Assembly: GCA_009809945.1 (NCBI GenBank)
Contig: WTPW01000354.1
Location: forward strand, 353,253 to 417,252
Reading direction: 5' to 3'
Origin: Gigaspora margarita
Lineage: Eukaryota; Glomeromycota; Glomeromycetes; Diversisporales; Gigasporaceae
DNA length: 64,000 bases
The translations under genes were made by a program, and so were the position numbers. Position 1 is the stretch's first letter. Each line of letters opens with the position of its first letter. Shown here in pieces: positions 35,399 through 47,273 of the stretch. A model generated the notes under the pieces. It saw nothing but the letters and a program-made list of their open reading frames with translations. It was not told the origin of the DNA and did not search any database.

Positions 35399-35874
35399 AC
35401 TCTATAACATCTGTATGTACTATAACATACCACTACCAATATTTCTTAAATTTTGCACCTTTAATGATGTACCGTTATTATTATATATAGAGTTAATTTT
35501 TATGAGCTTAAAATTTAAAGGTTAAATTTTGCAAAATATTCGATTCATCATTTTTGTATTTTTTTTTCCTTGATTAAAATATGCATTAAATTTCATCCAT
35601 TTATATACTTATTATTCATTAATTTTTTTGCCCTATATAATTACAACAATCTATTCTATATTAAAATATTATACAATGAACAAATTACTATATATATAAA
35701 TTACTCTAATAATAAAACTCATCAACAAGACTTATATACATTAATTAATCAATCTACAGTATTAAAAGTCTTTAAAGCTATATATATTATCAGTTTCTCA
35801 ATATATACCAATCACTTCATTTAATAATTTCCTACTTATCTCCTATAACACATAAAACTGCAAATTCGAATTTT
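35399..35874. other. AT-rich Helitron 3' flank
   Basis: Probably contains the Helitron 1 3' end, but I found no convincing hairpin plus CTRRT terminus. No gene. Confidence 0.4.
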
Positions 35875-35882
35875 ATCATTAC

Positions 35883-36241
35883 TAGAGTTGTGCGAATGCA
35901 AGTTTTTCTTGGTTTTGCATCGCATAATGCAACATTATGTCACATAATGCATTATACAATTCTGTATAATATGCTGTGGACCTCTTAAAACCTACATACA
36001 GTAAACAGACTTTGTATATTACTGAAAGGTTATCAGATTTAAGAACATAAAATATAGCAGAAACAGATCTAATAGATTAATTTTTTATTGATTTCACAAG
36101 CATCTATAAGTGATTGTTGATGAAATTACGTATATCAACATTATATAATAACTTCTATGTGCATTTTTAAATTTTAGTTAACTTGCATCGCATTGTGCAG
36201 CATGCAATATCGCTACATAATGCATATATGGCACATCTCTA
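35883..36241. mobile_element. hAT-like MITE, 359 bp
   Basis: The ends TAGAGTTGTGC and a complement TAGAGATGTGC are flanked by a perfect 8-bp duplication ATCATTAC (35875-35882 and 36242-36249). TAGAG fits YAGNG. Subterminal GCATCGCATAATGCA/TGCATTATG words recur at both ends. Non-coding. Confidence 0.9.
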
Positions 36242-36249
36242 ATCATTAC

Positions 36250-37325
36250 TCAAAATTAACAGATAAGTAATAAGATTGCTTACAACAACTAACTTCTAAA
36301 TTAAACCATTCAATAATGGTATTAAATAATGATATCATATAAATAACATATAATTTAATGTATTACAATTCTATATTATATTAATATAAAGTATCATATA
36401 TATATTATTAATAATTGATAATATAACATAATTCTAAATGATATGATATATGATTTGTATGATATCATATAATATAAAATATCACATAATATTATGATAT
36501 TATCATCAATACTACTATGTAATGCAATGCATTTACTAACTTTACACATTACTATTACTATATTAAATAGAATTTTAATAAAACATTTATTCAAATAACA
36601 ATTTAAATTCAAAATTTGTAAACAAAAATTAAAAAAAAATATTAAAAATATTTATATCTACTAAGAAATTTTAGAGTCAAGGAAAAAAATACATGTTTAA
36701 AAACAAATAAAATAAGAGTATTTAAAATCTCTTTTATGAAATCAATAATAAATTCTTAAAACATAAAAAAAATTAATCCATTCTCTATTTCTATTAAAAT
36801 TAAATTCTCAATATTTATAACTTCTACTATTATTTATCCTCTTTATTATCCACATCAAAATTATGTGATTCCTTATAATTTGAACTGCGTGTTATATGCA
36901 CTTTACCTTTTTTCTGACAACTTTTATATTTTTTCTGATGTTCACTAATATTATTCAAAGATCTTACCTAATGATTGGTGCCGTAAGTCAAATCATGCTA
37001 TGTAGTAATATAGTAATTATTTACTATGAAAGTAGTAATTGTAATAATATTTATTAGATGTAATAAATATTATTTACATATAGTAATATTTTATTATAAT
37101 TATTACGTGTAATAATTATTATTACATGTAATATTTATTACTACATGTAATAAACATTACTACACATAAAATATTTTATTATAAGTAGTAACTATTACTA
37201 CAAGTAATAATTACTAGCAGCCCTTCAATATTTAAAAAAAAAATAAAAATAAAAAAATAATTACTAGCGTTAATTGAACTTGAAAGTAAATTTACATGCA
37301 GGCTCTGTTAAAGCTAGTTATGTAT
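36250..37325. other. AT-rich stretch with palindromic microsatellite
   Basis: 36990-37215 is made of TAATAAT/ATTATTA and ATTACATGTAATA words in both orientations and could be a very degenerate MITE. A minus-strand stretch at about 36970-36830 reads NISEHQKKYKSCQKKGKVHI and stops at 36831. It might be a gene fragment, but support is weak. Confidence 0.5.
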
Positions 37326-38764
37326 TGTGAAGGGCTTCTGCCCCAGAGTTTTTTTTTATATAATATTATTATTATTTTATTTTTATTATTATTATATTAT
37401 AAGTAGTTTCGCTATTATTAGCCATGTATAAATTAGTACTTTATATTTTTGGTTGTAAATAAACATTACCTGATTTGTATATATTAGCTAATATCTAGGG
37501 TTCTGCAATTTGATTTGATCTTCAAATATTTGAATCAAATATTTGATCAAATTCAAATTCAAATTTGATTATATTTGATTTGATCAAATTCAAATCTGGC
37601 CAAATTTGATTTGATTTGACAAATATTTGATTTGATTTGAAAATTACTATTAAAAATTCAAATTCAAATCAAATTCAAATCCAAATATTTGAATCAAATC
37701 AAATTTAAATCAGAGTTAATTTAATTTGATCAAATTCAAATTGACCCAATATTTGATTTGATTTGAATTTGAGGAACCCTACTGATATCTCTACCAGATC
37801 ATTCTGATATGTCAGTTCTGATCAAGTTAGTCGGATCTGTCAGTTCTGAATTAGATCATTCCGATATGTCAGTTCTGATCAAGTCAGTCAGATCTGTCAG
37901 TTCTGAATCAAATCAGCCAGATATGACAGTTCGACAAATAATTTTGCCCTAAAACCTGTATTACAATTAGTCATGTAAAAGGTATAAAAGCAATGTCTCT
38001 GTCACCTGAAATAAAGATAGCTCAGTATGATTTAACAACTCTATTGAGTTTTAATACTTTGAAATCATAATAGTAGAAGTAGTAACCCCAATAGTTTAAT
38101 ACTCATCTTCTAAGTTTTGTCCATATTAATTGTTCTGAATACACTTCCGATATCCCTATAGATACTATAAAAACCTTGTTGTCAGTTTTGGAGTAACCTT
38201 TGAAATTCGAGTAGAAGAGTTAACGTAGAATAGTTGCCTTGATACCTTTATAAAAAAACCTTCAATTGTTACTTTGACGCATTGTTAGCAAATTTGACGA
38301 TACTTGTGTGCCTCATTTATCGAACAATCTGATCTTATGATCAACCTTAACAAGCAATACACAACCCTGTGACCCCTATCAGTAAATTAATCTTCTAATT
38401 TCTGTCCGCCTCCAGCTGCCATCAGAGTATAACCAAGTCCAATTGGCCCACCGATAGGTCTTATCCCATGACTTGGCTCATCTATCCACAATTGATCCCC
38501 ATGTTAAATCCTGTAACACCGATATTGGACCGATATCCAAATCGACACAGTAATCAGACCTATCCGAATCTTAAGAATTCGTATAATCGCCTTAACCATA
38601 CCAAGACTCTCAGAACCCTGAGACCTTGACCAAATCTTCTATGCCTCTTTCTGCCTGCCAGTTCAAGGTTTAGAAGTCTTGAGTGCTTGTAGAGGTTGTT
38701 TTTGTTAGTAATAGTAGTGTATAGTAGTTATAGTTAGAAGTAGAATAATTCTTTCCTCTTCACA
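37326..38764 (+). mobile_element. Ty3 element 5' LTR
   Basis: Starts TGTGAAGGGCT and ends CTTCACA, short inverted ends typical of LTRs. Pairs with 45982-47136 over its whole length apart from a 286-bp nested MITE (37496-37781). A TATA-like GGTATAAAAG at about 37980 and an AATAAA at about 38020 mark the probable promoter and polyadenylation signal. A primer-binding-site-like TGGTAGTGACTATGAG begins 2 bp after the LTR at 38767. Confidence 0.95.
37496..37781. mobile_element. hAT-like MITE nested in 5' LTR
   Basis: The ends TAGGGTTCTGC and a complement TAGGGTTCCTC are flanked by 8-bp CTAATATC (37488-37495) and CTGATATC (37782-37789). The 3' LTR has an uninterrupted site (CCGATATC), which proves the insertion. 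The inside is a (CAAAT/ATTTG)-rich palindromic tract, with words such as TTTGATTTGATT and CAAATCAAAT. Confidence 0.92.
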
Positions 38765-38901
38765 ATTGGTAGTGACTATGAGATAGAATTTTTAACCCAC
38801 CTGAATCAAGACTGTAAGATCGAAACCCATATATCTTTGAGATTTGACTCCCCCTTCTTTTTGGTATACTGAACAATTTTGATCACAACCATATACGAAA
38901 A

Positions 38902-39840
38902 ATGTCAGATCTCGATCATTTTGAAATTAGAGAAATCATAAATGAAGATAGGCCTCTTTCTCTGTATGTACCTCAAGATAATGAAGAAGCTCCTAAAAAC
39001 CAAGACCATATCCAAACCCTCCTCTGAGAAATCGCCTGAGCATTCTAAAACGTCACTATGCATAATGTTTTGCCCACACCAAGGGTAAATAATTGGGTAC
39101 ATATAAAAACCTTTAAGGGAGAAGACGATAAAGACCCTGTTGAATGGATTAAAATATTTGAAAGGGCTGCAGATGCTAATAATTGGGCCACAGCACAAAA
39201 AATTAGAATCACTTCAGATCACTTAGCTGGTATCTCAGCCACCTGGTATAGCGATAATAAAGATGGCCTTCTTTTTGGGATGATGAAGCTAATTCCAATA
39301 ATAGCTTCATCCAGTCTCTTATAAAGTACTTTGCCACACTAGAATGATGGCACCAATAGCAAATAGAGCTGAATACTTTGGTACAAGGTGATAAAGAAAA
39401 AATGGATAAATATGCTTATAAATTTAAAAGGTTATTAAAGAGAGTAGACCCTGGCAACCAGCTACTAGCTGCCTATGTAGTTTGGATGTTCCTAGGTGGA
39501 CTCTAGGGACAAAATGCTGCTTTAATGTCCCTAAGTGACCCAGAAACCCTAGATGAAGCTATAGTGGCAGCTAGAAAAGTAGAAGCAGGTAATTACTATA
39601 AGATGAGAAATAATAGTAATGGATCTACTCATCAACTTCTGGATGATTTGAGTAAGAAATTTCAGCAAATGGCTGTTAATTACGAAAAATTGATGACCAG
39701 TTTCATGGCCACAGTAGAAGCTAGCTTACCCTAGTATTTACAAAGGCCCTACCTGCTCCATGTATAACCACAGGAGGCATTAAATGTTATAACTGTGAAG
39801 GACAAGAACATATCGCCCGAAATTGTCCCCTTGAGCCCCA
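38902..39840 (+). pseudogene. Ty3 gag with zinc knuckle
   Basis: ATG 38902 gives MSDLDHFEIREIINEDRPLS, stops near 39027, then MHNVLPTPRVNNW. The capsid region follows: WVHIKTFKGEDDKDPVEWIK, ERAADANNWATAQKIRITSD, LAGISATWYSD, a shift near 39270, and YKFKRLLKRVDPGN with MSLSDPETLDEAIVAARKVE. After TAG 39732 the CCHC nucleic-acid-binding knuckle CYNCEGQEHIARNC (39790-39831) is intact. It would form the particle shell and bind RNA. At least six stops or shifts. Confidence 0.88.
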
Positions 39841-40321
39841 CTGAAATTATGGGAGGACCACTGCTCCCCCAACCCGAATTGCCTATCGAACCTGACCTAT
39901 TAATATGTGTAATATTATTACTGATGGTGTCAACCAAGAAATTTATGCGGTTAAAAGACGAGAAAGACCTGAAACTGAAGCTAATTGGGACGAAAGGTTA
40001 AAAAAGAGGGTTGCTACAAACCAGCCCACCTCAACACCTCAACCTACAGCTATGGAAGAAATTGTTCCAGAACCTACACTTACCCAAATTGAAACTACTA
40101 ACTGGGTTTGAAGATGCCAGAAACCTTTAGTAGTGGACCTAATTCCCGTCTAATATTGCAGAAGACCTGTTGAGTCAGCGTGCCAATGCCACTTATGGTC
40201 AACTATTACAAGTACCCAAGCAGTGGCAGCATTTATCACAGGCATTGCGGCACCCTATTATCCCTACAACCGAAACTAACCTGGTTGAATATACTCCTGA
40301 ACAAAGAACCTCCACGGCAAA

Positions 40322-40708
40322 ATGCTATGTTGGGTCAAAAATAACCCAATATTGGCTGTGTTAGATTCCAGAGCCGCAGTTAGCATAATACCTATAAAAT
40401 TAGCAAGAAAACTTGGTCTTACCATAATGGAACCTTCTAATACTGTGGTCATTATGGCCAATTGTACCCAGGAAAGAGAATTAGGCAGATTAATCAGAGT
40501 AAAACTAGCAGTACAAAGTGTGATGGTACCTACTAACTTTCAAGTTATTGAGAACCCTGACGAAATGATGCTATTAGGAATAGATTGGTTCCAAAATGTT
40601 CGTACTAGGCTTCACTTTGATGAGAAGAAGCTATTTATCAGATACCTGGGTAAGAATTTAGAAATACCCATATACCAAGCCAAAGAAGATAAAATCAAAC
40701 TACTCTAA
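40322..40708 (+). pseudogene. Ty3 aspartic protease
   Basis: Retropepsin-type domain. NPILAVLDSRAAVSIIP holds the active-site position; the usual D-[ST]-G-A is D-S-R-A, so the Gly is replaced and activity is unlikely. Then comes ARKLGLTIMEPS, the flap-like region and MLLGIDWFQ, the family's second conserved strand. The frame is open to TAA 40706; the surrounding polyprotein is broken. Confidence 0.85.
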
Positions 40709-40739
40709 GAAGAAATAGATGACACCAAAGAATTCTTCA

Positions 40740-42305
40740 ATAACTATGAAGAAGAAAATGATCTTGAGGAAGTCAAAAGTTACTATACTGAAGAAGCAGT
40801 AATAGCCAAGGACAATCTGGCCATATACTTAACGGCCATAGAAGAACTTTCTACCCTGAACCCAGGCAACCAAGCTGAGTAGACTCCTGAAGAAATTATT
40901 GAAAAATTGGTTAAGGATGCAACATTAAATGAAAAACAAGAGAAAAAAGCGAAGCTTGTTTTAAGAAAATTTCAAGAACTTTTCACTACGGGGTTGCACC
41001 AAATCGGCCAATATCAGGAAATTCAACATGAAATAGATACCGGTGATGCAAAGCTGATCAAGCAATCAGCCTACTGAATTGCTCCAGATGAACAAGTCTT
41101 CCTAAAGAAAGAAATTGAAGAGTTATTAAAAAATGGATTAATTAGTAAAATTAAAAGTCCATGGACCTCTCCGGTAGTAATAGTCCCTAAAAAAAATAGT
41201 AAACTTAGACTGTGCATTGACTATCAGAAATTAAATGCAATCACAAAGAAGGATGCTTTCCTTCTACCCCGCATTGACAACCTACTAGAGACTTTTGAGA
41301 AAGCAAAGTAGTTCTCTTCACTTGATCTGGCTAGCGGGTACTGGCAAATATGGATGTCCAAGGACAGTAGAGAGAAAACAGCTTTTGTAACCAAACAGGG
41401 CACCTACGCTTTTAATGTAATGCCCTTTGGCTTATGTAATGCCCTGGCTATATTTCAAAGAACAATAAATCATATCCTATATGAAAATATCAGAAAATTC
41501 ATGCCCGTATACTTAGATGATATAATTATCTACTCTAATATCTACCAAGACCACTTGGAGCATGTGACAGAAATATTCTCAAATTGGTTGCAACAGGGTT
41601 AAAGCTAAACCTGGATAAATGTGAACTATTTAAAAACAGTATCAAGTTTCTGGGACATATAGTAGAAAAAGAAGGAATTAGCCAGATGAAGAAAAAGTCA
41701 CTAAAGTAAAAAATTTTCCTATACCTACCAACCTACGGCAGCTATAGGCTCTCATTGGTCTGGCTTCGTATTACCAGTAGTTCATTCTGAACTTTGCTAC
41801 TATGGCAAAACCCCTACATAAACTATTAGAAAAAGGGGTGAAGTTCGAATGGAGTATTGAGCAAGAAAAAGCCTTCCAAAACCTTAAAACCTATCTAGTA
41901 ATGGCACCAGTTCTACAGTATTCAGATTTTGACAAAACCTTCTATTTACATACCGATGCTTCGGAGTAGGCCTTGGTGCTATATTAGCCCAGAAAGATGA
42001 ACATAAAAAGGAATATGCAATTGCATATGCTAGTAAAAGTCTCACTCACCCTGAAAGTAACTATGCCGCCACTGAACTAGAATGCTATGCTATGGTATAG
42101 GCAGTGGAATACTTTTACCACTATTTGGGCTATAAACCCTTTGTTATTGTAACAGATCACTCTGCTCTGAAATAGCTCCAAAGTACCGCTCTAAAAGAAA
42201 AAAAAGCCTAGTGGATTCTCTGCCTTCAACCCTACAATTTTACTATTATTCATCAATCCAGAAGGGTACATAACAATGCAAATGCATTGTCAAGAATGAT
42301 AAATA
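40740..42305 (+). pseudogene. Ty3 reverse transcriptase and RNase H
   Basis: The RT begins around 41000 (IDTGDAKLIKQSAY, then TGA 41075-41077 where Arg is expected). It continues LLKNGLISKIKSPWTSPVVI, VPKKNSKLRLCIDYQKLN, TAG 41309 (Trp expected), FSSLDLASGYWQI (first catalytic Asp), FNVMPFGLCNALAIFQR and YLDDIIIYS (catalytic Asp pair, intact). After a shift near 41600 comes the connection domain, then RNase [22 protein letters not shown] and the end IIHQSRRVHNNANALSRM near 42300. TAG stops at about 42099, 42172 and 42210 sit at expected Trp or basic sites. Confidence 0.9.
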
Positions 42306-42429
42306 AACTATATAGGACCAGTAAAAAGGACAGAAAGGTGGATGACCAAAACCAGAAAGCAGCAGATATGGGGAATTTGGGGAGCATAAATAACCCTCAC
42401 AAGAATTATTAAAAAATCGACCCACTAAT

Positions 42430-42960
42430 GTTACAGAAGAATTAGAAGTCTTCCAAGCTATTACACAAGAATATTTCACCAAGAACTCAGATGAAGAAAT
42501 GGAAGTCACTAATTGGTACCACTATACTGAGCAGAAAGAATAGGAAGAAGAAAGTGAAGAAGGAATGGACAATATCGAATATTACGAAGAGAATGAAGAA
42601 CTCACCAATAGCCTAATAGAGCAAGAAAGGTTACAAGAAGTATTACTACAACTAGCTCTAGAATTATGGCAAGAAGCAACCTGGACTAGTCGCATCGATT
42701 ATAGCCTAGTCAACCTGGACCGCTATAAAGAAAATAAGTTACAACTAATAGAAATTGATGAAGTTTACCTTATCGATATACCTCGATGGGGAGACCCAGT
42801 CACTGGTTTAGAATTTGAAGAAGAAGTCGATCATGAGGCCACTATCTGGGAAAATTCTTCCTACACCTGGAATCAAGCCGGTGGAATTATGGCACTAGTA
42901 CAGACTTGTGCCTGACATGAATATTGACCCTGATGAGTAGGCACAATCTTATGACGAATG
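42430..42960 (+). CDS. Acidic spacer of Ty3 polyprotein
   Basis: Open from 42565 to 42915 (MDNIEYYEENEELTNSLIEQ; YLIDIPRWGDPVTGLEFEEE), with related codons before and after. Strongly acidic and helical, with no match to a catalytic domain. It lies between RNase H and integrase, where chromovirus-like elements normally have only a short linker, so it is either a lineage-specific domain or a tether. Shown as coding because 117 codons are uninterrupted; expression is doubtful. Confidence 0.5.
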
Positions 42961-42975
42961 CACCGATTGGGAAAC

Positions 42976-44330
42976 CTATGATAGTATGTAAAGAGAAAAG
43001 AAAATATCAGTAAACAAGGAACTGGATACAGGAAAAACAATTATGTATATATATAAACAACAACAAAAAAAAAAAAAGAAAAAAAAAACTGTAACAGACC
43101 CGATAATAGAGTATAGTTGATCGGGATGAGATAGGGTGAGATGTGGGGCCCTATCTAAACTATCTAAATCACTATACAAAGATAAGCAAAAACTAGAAGA
43201 AAAAAACTTGATAATTCAACTGTGTCTGCAGTAACAATTGTAAGTGAAAGACTGTTACGAGCAGAAGTAAGACTTAAATCACATGCAAATCAAAACTAGA
43301 CTTTGACGAAGAAAGGCAAGCTACTAACAGTTCACCAGAACTGCCGATATGGCTTTCAGCATTACTTCAAAAATTTCTCCAAGATTGAATTGAATTTTTA
43401 AAGCATACCGTACATGTCGCAGGCACATAAGAAGAACCAAAGATAGCATCTAAGAACATATCTACAAAGATGGATGTTGCTATGAAATTAGAAGAGATGA
43501 ACATAAAGTGTTTGAATATTTTCAAAAATCTGTTGATATAAGTGAAGCTAGTGGAATGCTTCAAGTTGGTGTTTGCTATAACGAAGGAATTGGTATTGAA
43601 AAAGATAAACAGAAAGAACTAAAGAAATATACTTAAAATCTGACAGTAAATTAAATCTGATCCAGGTTGTCAGTGTCCTGGTATAAAGGAGTGTGTACAA
43701 CTCATATTCAACTAGAACAAACACAGAAGGAAATTATTGATCACTAATAGTTTATACAGAAAGTTATTGATCGCTGTACAATTATTTTTAACAAGCTGAA
43801 ATGGGTTGGCAAGAAAACATATTTCGAATACCAACAGAACCCAAAGAATAAAACTAAAGAAATAGTACAAGCATAAGAGGCTTGGATATAAGCTAGATAT
43901 CATTTATTAACTACCTACTTTAAGTATCAAACAATTACCTGCCATATGGGGAAATGAAAGATACAAATACTCCAGCAAGAATAATTACCTGATCTAAATT
44001 GATACCACATGTAGTCGGTCTAGAAAAAATTTCAAGCAAGCGCTGATCGGCCAACCAGAATTATTGAACAAATAAATCATGTGTACTGGAACCCCAGATC
44101 GAGGGCCCTATCGCAAATAATCAGAAGTGAAATATCAGCTAAAAGGCAAATACAGAAAAAGTTAGAACAATATCTAAACCTGACATAAAACTCAATCCAG
44201 CCCAGGTTGTCAGTATCCTGGTAAGAAATTAAACTGAAAACATTCTAGTAAAAGCAAAAGAAAATAGAACCCTATTAATACTCTACTCTAAAAATGTACC
44301 TTTAGCACCGTCAATATCCACCCCATCTCA
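42976..44330 (+). other. Foreign or decayed insert between RH and IN
   Basis: Contains an A-rich tract (43060-43090), and at 43480-43640 a Sel1-repeat fragment (RDEHKVFEYFQKSVDI, MLQVGVCYNEGIGIEKDKQ). Two copies of CCAGGTTGTCAGT.TCCTGGT (about 43663 and 44203) bracket a 540-bp segment. It suggests capture of host sequence by the element. Boundaries are not resolved. Confidence 0.6.
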
Positions 44331-44359
44331 ACAATCAACAATGGAAAAATCTAGAAAAA

Positions 44360-45520
44360 CAGAGCAAGTTTTTCCAAGTCAGAAATGGTGGATTATATAA
44401 GAAAAATAAAAAACTAAAGAATAATTGGCTTAAAGTAGTCCAGGAAGAAGAAATGGGAATGATACTCGTACTAGCCCATGATCATCCATTGGAAGGACAT
44501 TTTGGAAAGAACATTATGGTTAATAAAATTAGAGATTATTATTATTGGCCCTAAATGTACCATGACATTCATGAATATGTCAAAACATGTGAAAAATGGC
44601 AATGACATGGAGGTGGAAAGTTGAAGGAACCTTTACACCCGATACCTGTCGTGACTCCATTTCACCGAATCGGAATAGATATCGTAGGATCTTTGCCTAT
44701 TACACCACGATCCAATAGATATATTGTCGTAGCTACTGATTATATGACAGAATGGCCAGAAGCTCGTGCAATTCCCAGAGCCAATGCACAGAAAGTGGCC
44801 AGGTTCACCTACAAAGACATAATATATCGACATAGCTGTCCCAGTATAATATTGTCAGATCAGGGTTTTCACTTCCAAAATCGTGTTATAGATGAGCTCC
44901 TTGTAGCTGTGAACACTAAGCACTACTTCTCTACCTCCTATCATCCACAAACTAACGGGCTTGTAGAGCACTTCAACAAAACCCTATGTAATTCAATAGC
45001 AAAACTGGTCAATAATGTAACAGATTGGGACCTAATAATTCTGTCAATTTTGTTTGCTTATAGTACCACAAAGCAAGCTTCCACCAAAAAAGCACCATTT
45101 TATTTAGTATATGGCAGAAAGGCCAAACTGCTCTTACACCCAAGTGAATTCGAAGATCTATTGAATGGGACGATAATTTAGCAGTTGTATAAAATCGACC
45201 ATGATCTACCGGAAGCCCAAAATAATGCATTATATCAAATTAGTAAGGAGCAACAAAAACAAAAAGAGCAGCATGATCAGCAGATCAAAGCCACTCATGA
45301 CTTTGAAATCAGCAAAAAAGTTCTCATGCGTGATGCTAGGAAATTAGGCACTCATAGCTATAAGTTAATGCCTAAATGGAATGAGCCATATTATATTCAT
45401 GCTACTTCTAAAAATGGGCATATAAGCTACGAGAGCTAAGTGGAAAGGTGCTTGCATCACCCATAAACAAAAGTCTGTTAAAGCCCTATCATGAACAAAA
45501 ATATAAAAAGCCCAAGTTCA
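44360..45520 (+). pseudogene. Ty3 integrase
   Basis: Zinc-binding N-terminus: HDHPLEGHFGKNIMVNK, YYYWP, TCEKWQ (second Cys pair damaged). From 44621 the catalytic core is open: FHRIGIDIVGSLP (Asp 1), IILSDQGFHFQNR (Asp 2), YHPQTNGLVEHFNKTL (Glu), so the DDE triad is complete. TAG 45179 separates the C-terminal domain, KVLMRDARKLGTHSYKLMPK then WNEPYYIH. After a shift near 45430 come LRELSGKVLASPINKSLLKP and the end near 45520. It would insert the cDNA into the genome. Confidence 0.92.
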
Positions 45521-45943
45521 GACCTTGAAGGACCTTATCCAAATAAAATAGGTAACATTTCTCCTGTACAACACATCCAACTTGACCAAGATATCCTCAA
45601 ACCAATTGATATAACCCCTGCACCCTGCCCTTTTACTGACAACCAAAGTAATGCAGAGAGAATTACTGCCACCTACTACTACTTAATATGGGCTCGTAGA
45701 AAGGGAGACTGTATCGAAAGCCTAGCCTACACCTAATATCTAGGCTCCATTTTAGATGCCATGATCAGGAGCCAATGTTGTAGCATCCAAGAGATGGTAT
45801 CCTGATACTATAGTGGAACGGCTCTCTGGGTCTACTATATTTTTGAACGATATGGAGTAGAACAAGTATATCGCTCTACCTACGCCACCATAGCAAGGGT
45901 CCACTGCTTGACTGATGCCAAATATCGTTCATTATTGTGGTGA
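45491..45943 (+). pseudogene. Extra 3' ORF of Ty3 element, unknown
   Basis: Frame from ATG 45491 to TGA 45941 is 150 codons with two internal stops: TAA 45734, and TGA near 45801 where Arg or Trp fits. Readable parts include MNKNIKSPSSDLEGPYPNKI, ITATYYYLIWARRKGDCIES, LDAMIRSQCCSIQEMVS, ALWVYYIFERYGVEQVYRST and YATIARVHCLTDAKYRSLLW. It overlaps the integrase 3' end in another frame and ends 39 bp before the 3' LTR, the env position. No signal peptide or transmembrane segment is obvious, so it does not look like an envelope protein. Confidence 0.6.
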
Positions 45944-45981
45944 TATACACTTGTGGTACTCGTGTATAAGGGTGAGAGGAT

Positions 45982-47136
45982 TGTGAAGAGCTCCTGCCCC
46001 AGAGTTTTTTTTTATATATTATTATTATTATTTTATTTTTATTATTATTATATTATATATAGTTTCGCTATTATTAGCTATGTATAAATTAGTACTTTAT
46101 ATTTTTGGTTGTAAATAGACATTACCTGATTTGTATATATTAGCCGATATCTCTACCAGATCATTCTGATATGTCAGTTCTGATCAAGTTGGTCAGATCT
46201 GTCAGTTCTGAATCAGATCGTTCTGATATGTCAGTTCTGATCAAGTCAGTCAGATCTGTCAGTTCTGAATCAAATTGGCCAGATATAACAGTTCAACAAA
46301 TAGTTCTGCCCTGAAACCTGTATTATAATTAGTTATATAAAAAGTATAAAAGTGATATCTCTGTTGCCTGAAATAAAGACAGCTCAGTATGAGTTAACAA
46401 CTCTATTGAGTTTTAATACTTCGAAATTATAATAGTAGAAGTAGTAATCCCAATAGTTAAATACTTATCTTCTAAGTTTCGTCTATATTAATTGTCCTGA
46501 ATACACTTCCGATATCCCTATTGATACTATATAAACCTTGTTGTCAGTTTTGGAGTAACCTTCAAAATTTGAGTAGAAGAGTTAACATAGAATAGTTGTC
46601 TTGATACCTTTATAGAAAAACCTTCAATTGTTATCTTGACGCATTGTTAGCAAATTCAACAATACTTGTGTGCCTTATTTATCGAACAATCTGATCTCGT
46701 GATCACCCTTAACAGGCAATACACAACCCCATGACCCCTATTGGTAAATTAATCTTCTAATTTCTGACTGCCTCCAGCTGCCATCGGAGTATAATCAAGT
46801 CCAATCGGCCAACTGATAGCTCTTATCCTGTGACTTGGATCATCTATCCACAATTGATCCCCGTGATTCATATTGTTGAATCCCATGATACTAATATCAG
46901 ACTGATATCCAAATTGACGCAGTAATCGGACCTATCCAAATCTTAAGAATTCGTATAATCGCCTCAACCATACCAAGACTCTCAGAACCCTGAGACCTGG
47001 ACCAAATCTTCCACGCCTCTTTCTGCCTGCCAGTTCAAGGTTTAGGAGTCTTGAGTGCTTGTAGAGTTGGTTTTAGTTAATGATAGTAGTGTATAGTAGT
47101 TATAGTTAGAAGTAGGATAATTCTTTCCCCTTCACA
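45982..47136 (+). mobile_element. Ty3 element 3' LTR
   Basis: TGTGAAGAGCT...CTTCACA. Roughly 93-95% like the 5' LTR by eye outside the nested MITE. Differences are mostly C/T and A/G transitions. Confidence 0.95.
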
Positions 47137-47273
47137 GCATGCAGCTTAATATTTACCATATTTGTAAAATGTATTAACTGAAATATTATAGTAAAAAAAA
47201 GTTGCATATAAATACGTATAAGCAAGTTAAAAATAGATCTCTTTTCACGTAATACTGTAATATAAAGTAAATA

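Larger units (their letters stand above)
37326..47136 (+). mobile_element. Full-length Ty3-type LTR retrotransposon
   Basis: LTR (37326-38764), primer-binding site, gag, protease, reverse transcriptase, RNase H, an acidic spacer with inserted sequence, integrase, an extra 3' ORF, a polypurine tract (AAGGGTGAGAGGA, 45968-45980) and LTR (45982-47136). The order PR-RT-RH-IN defines Ty3/Gypsy (Metaviridae). All genes carry stops, so it is non-autonomous. No matching target duplication is evident next to the LTRs. Confidence 0.93.

Noticed and set aside
37326..47136. Clear target-site duplication for the Ty3 element
   Set aside because: Flanks GTAT and GCAT share only three of four bases, so no duplication is claimed.
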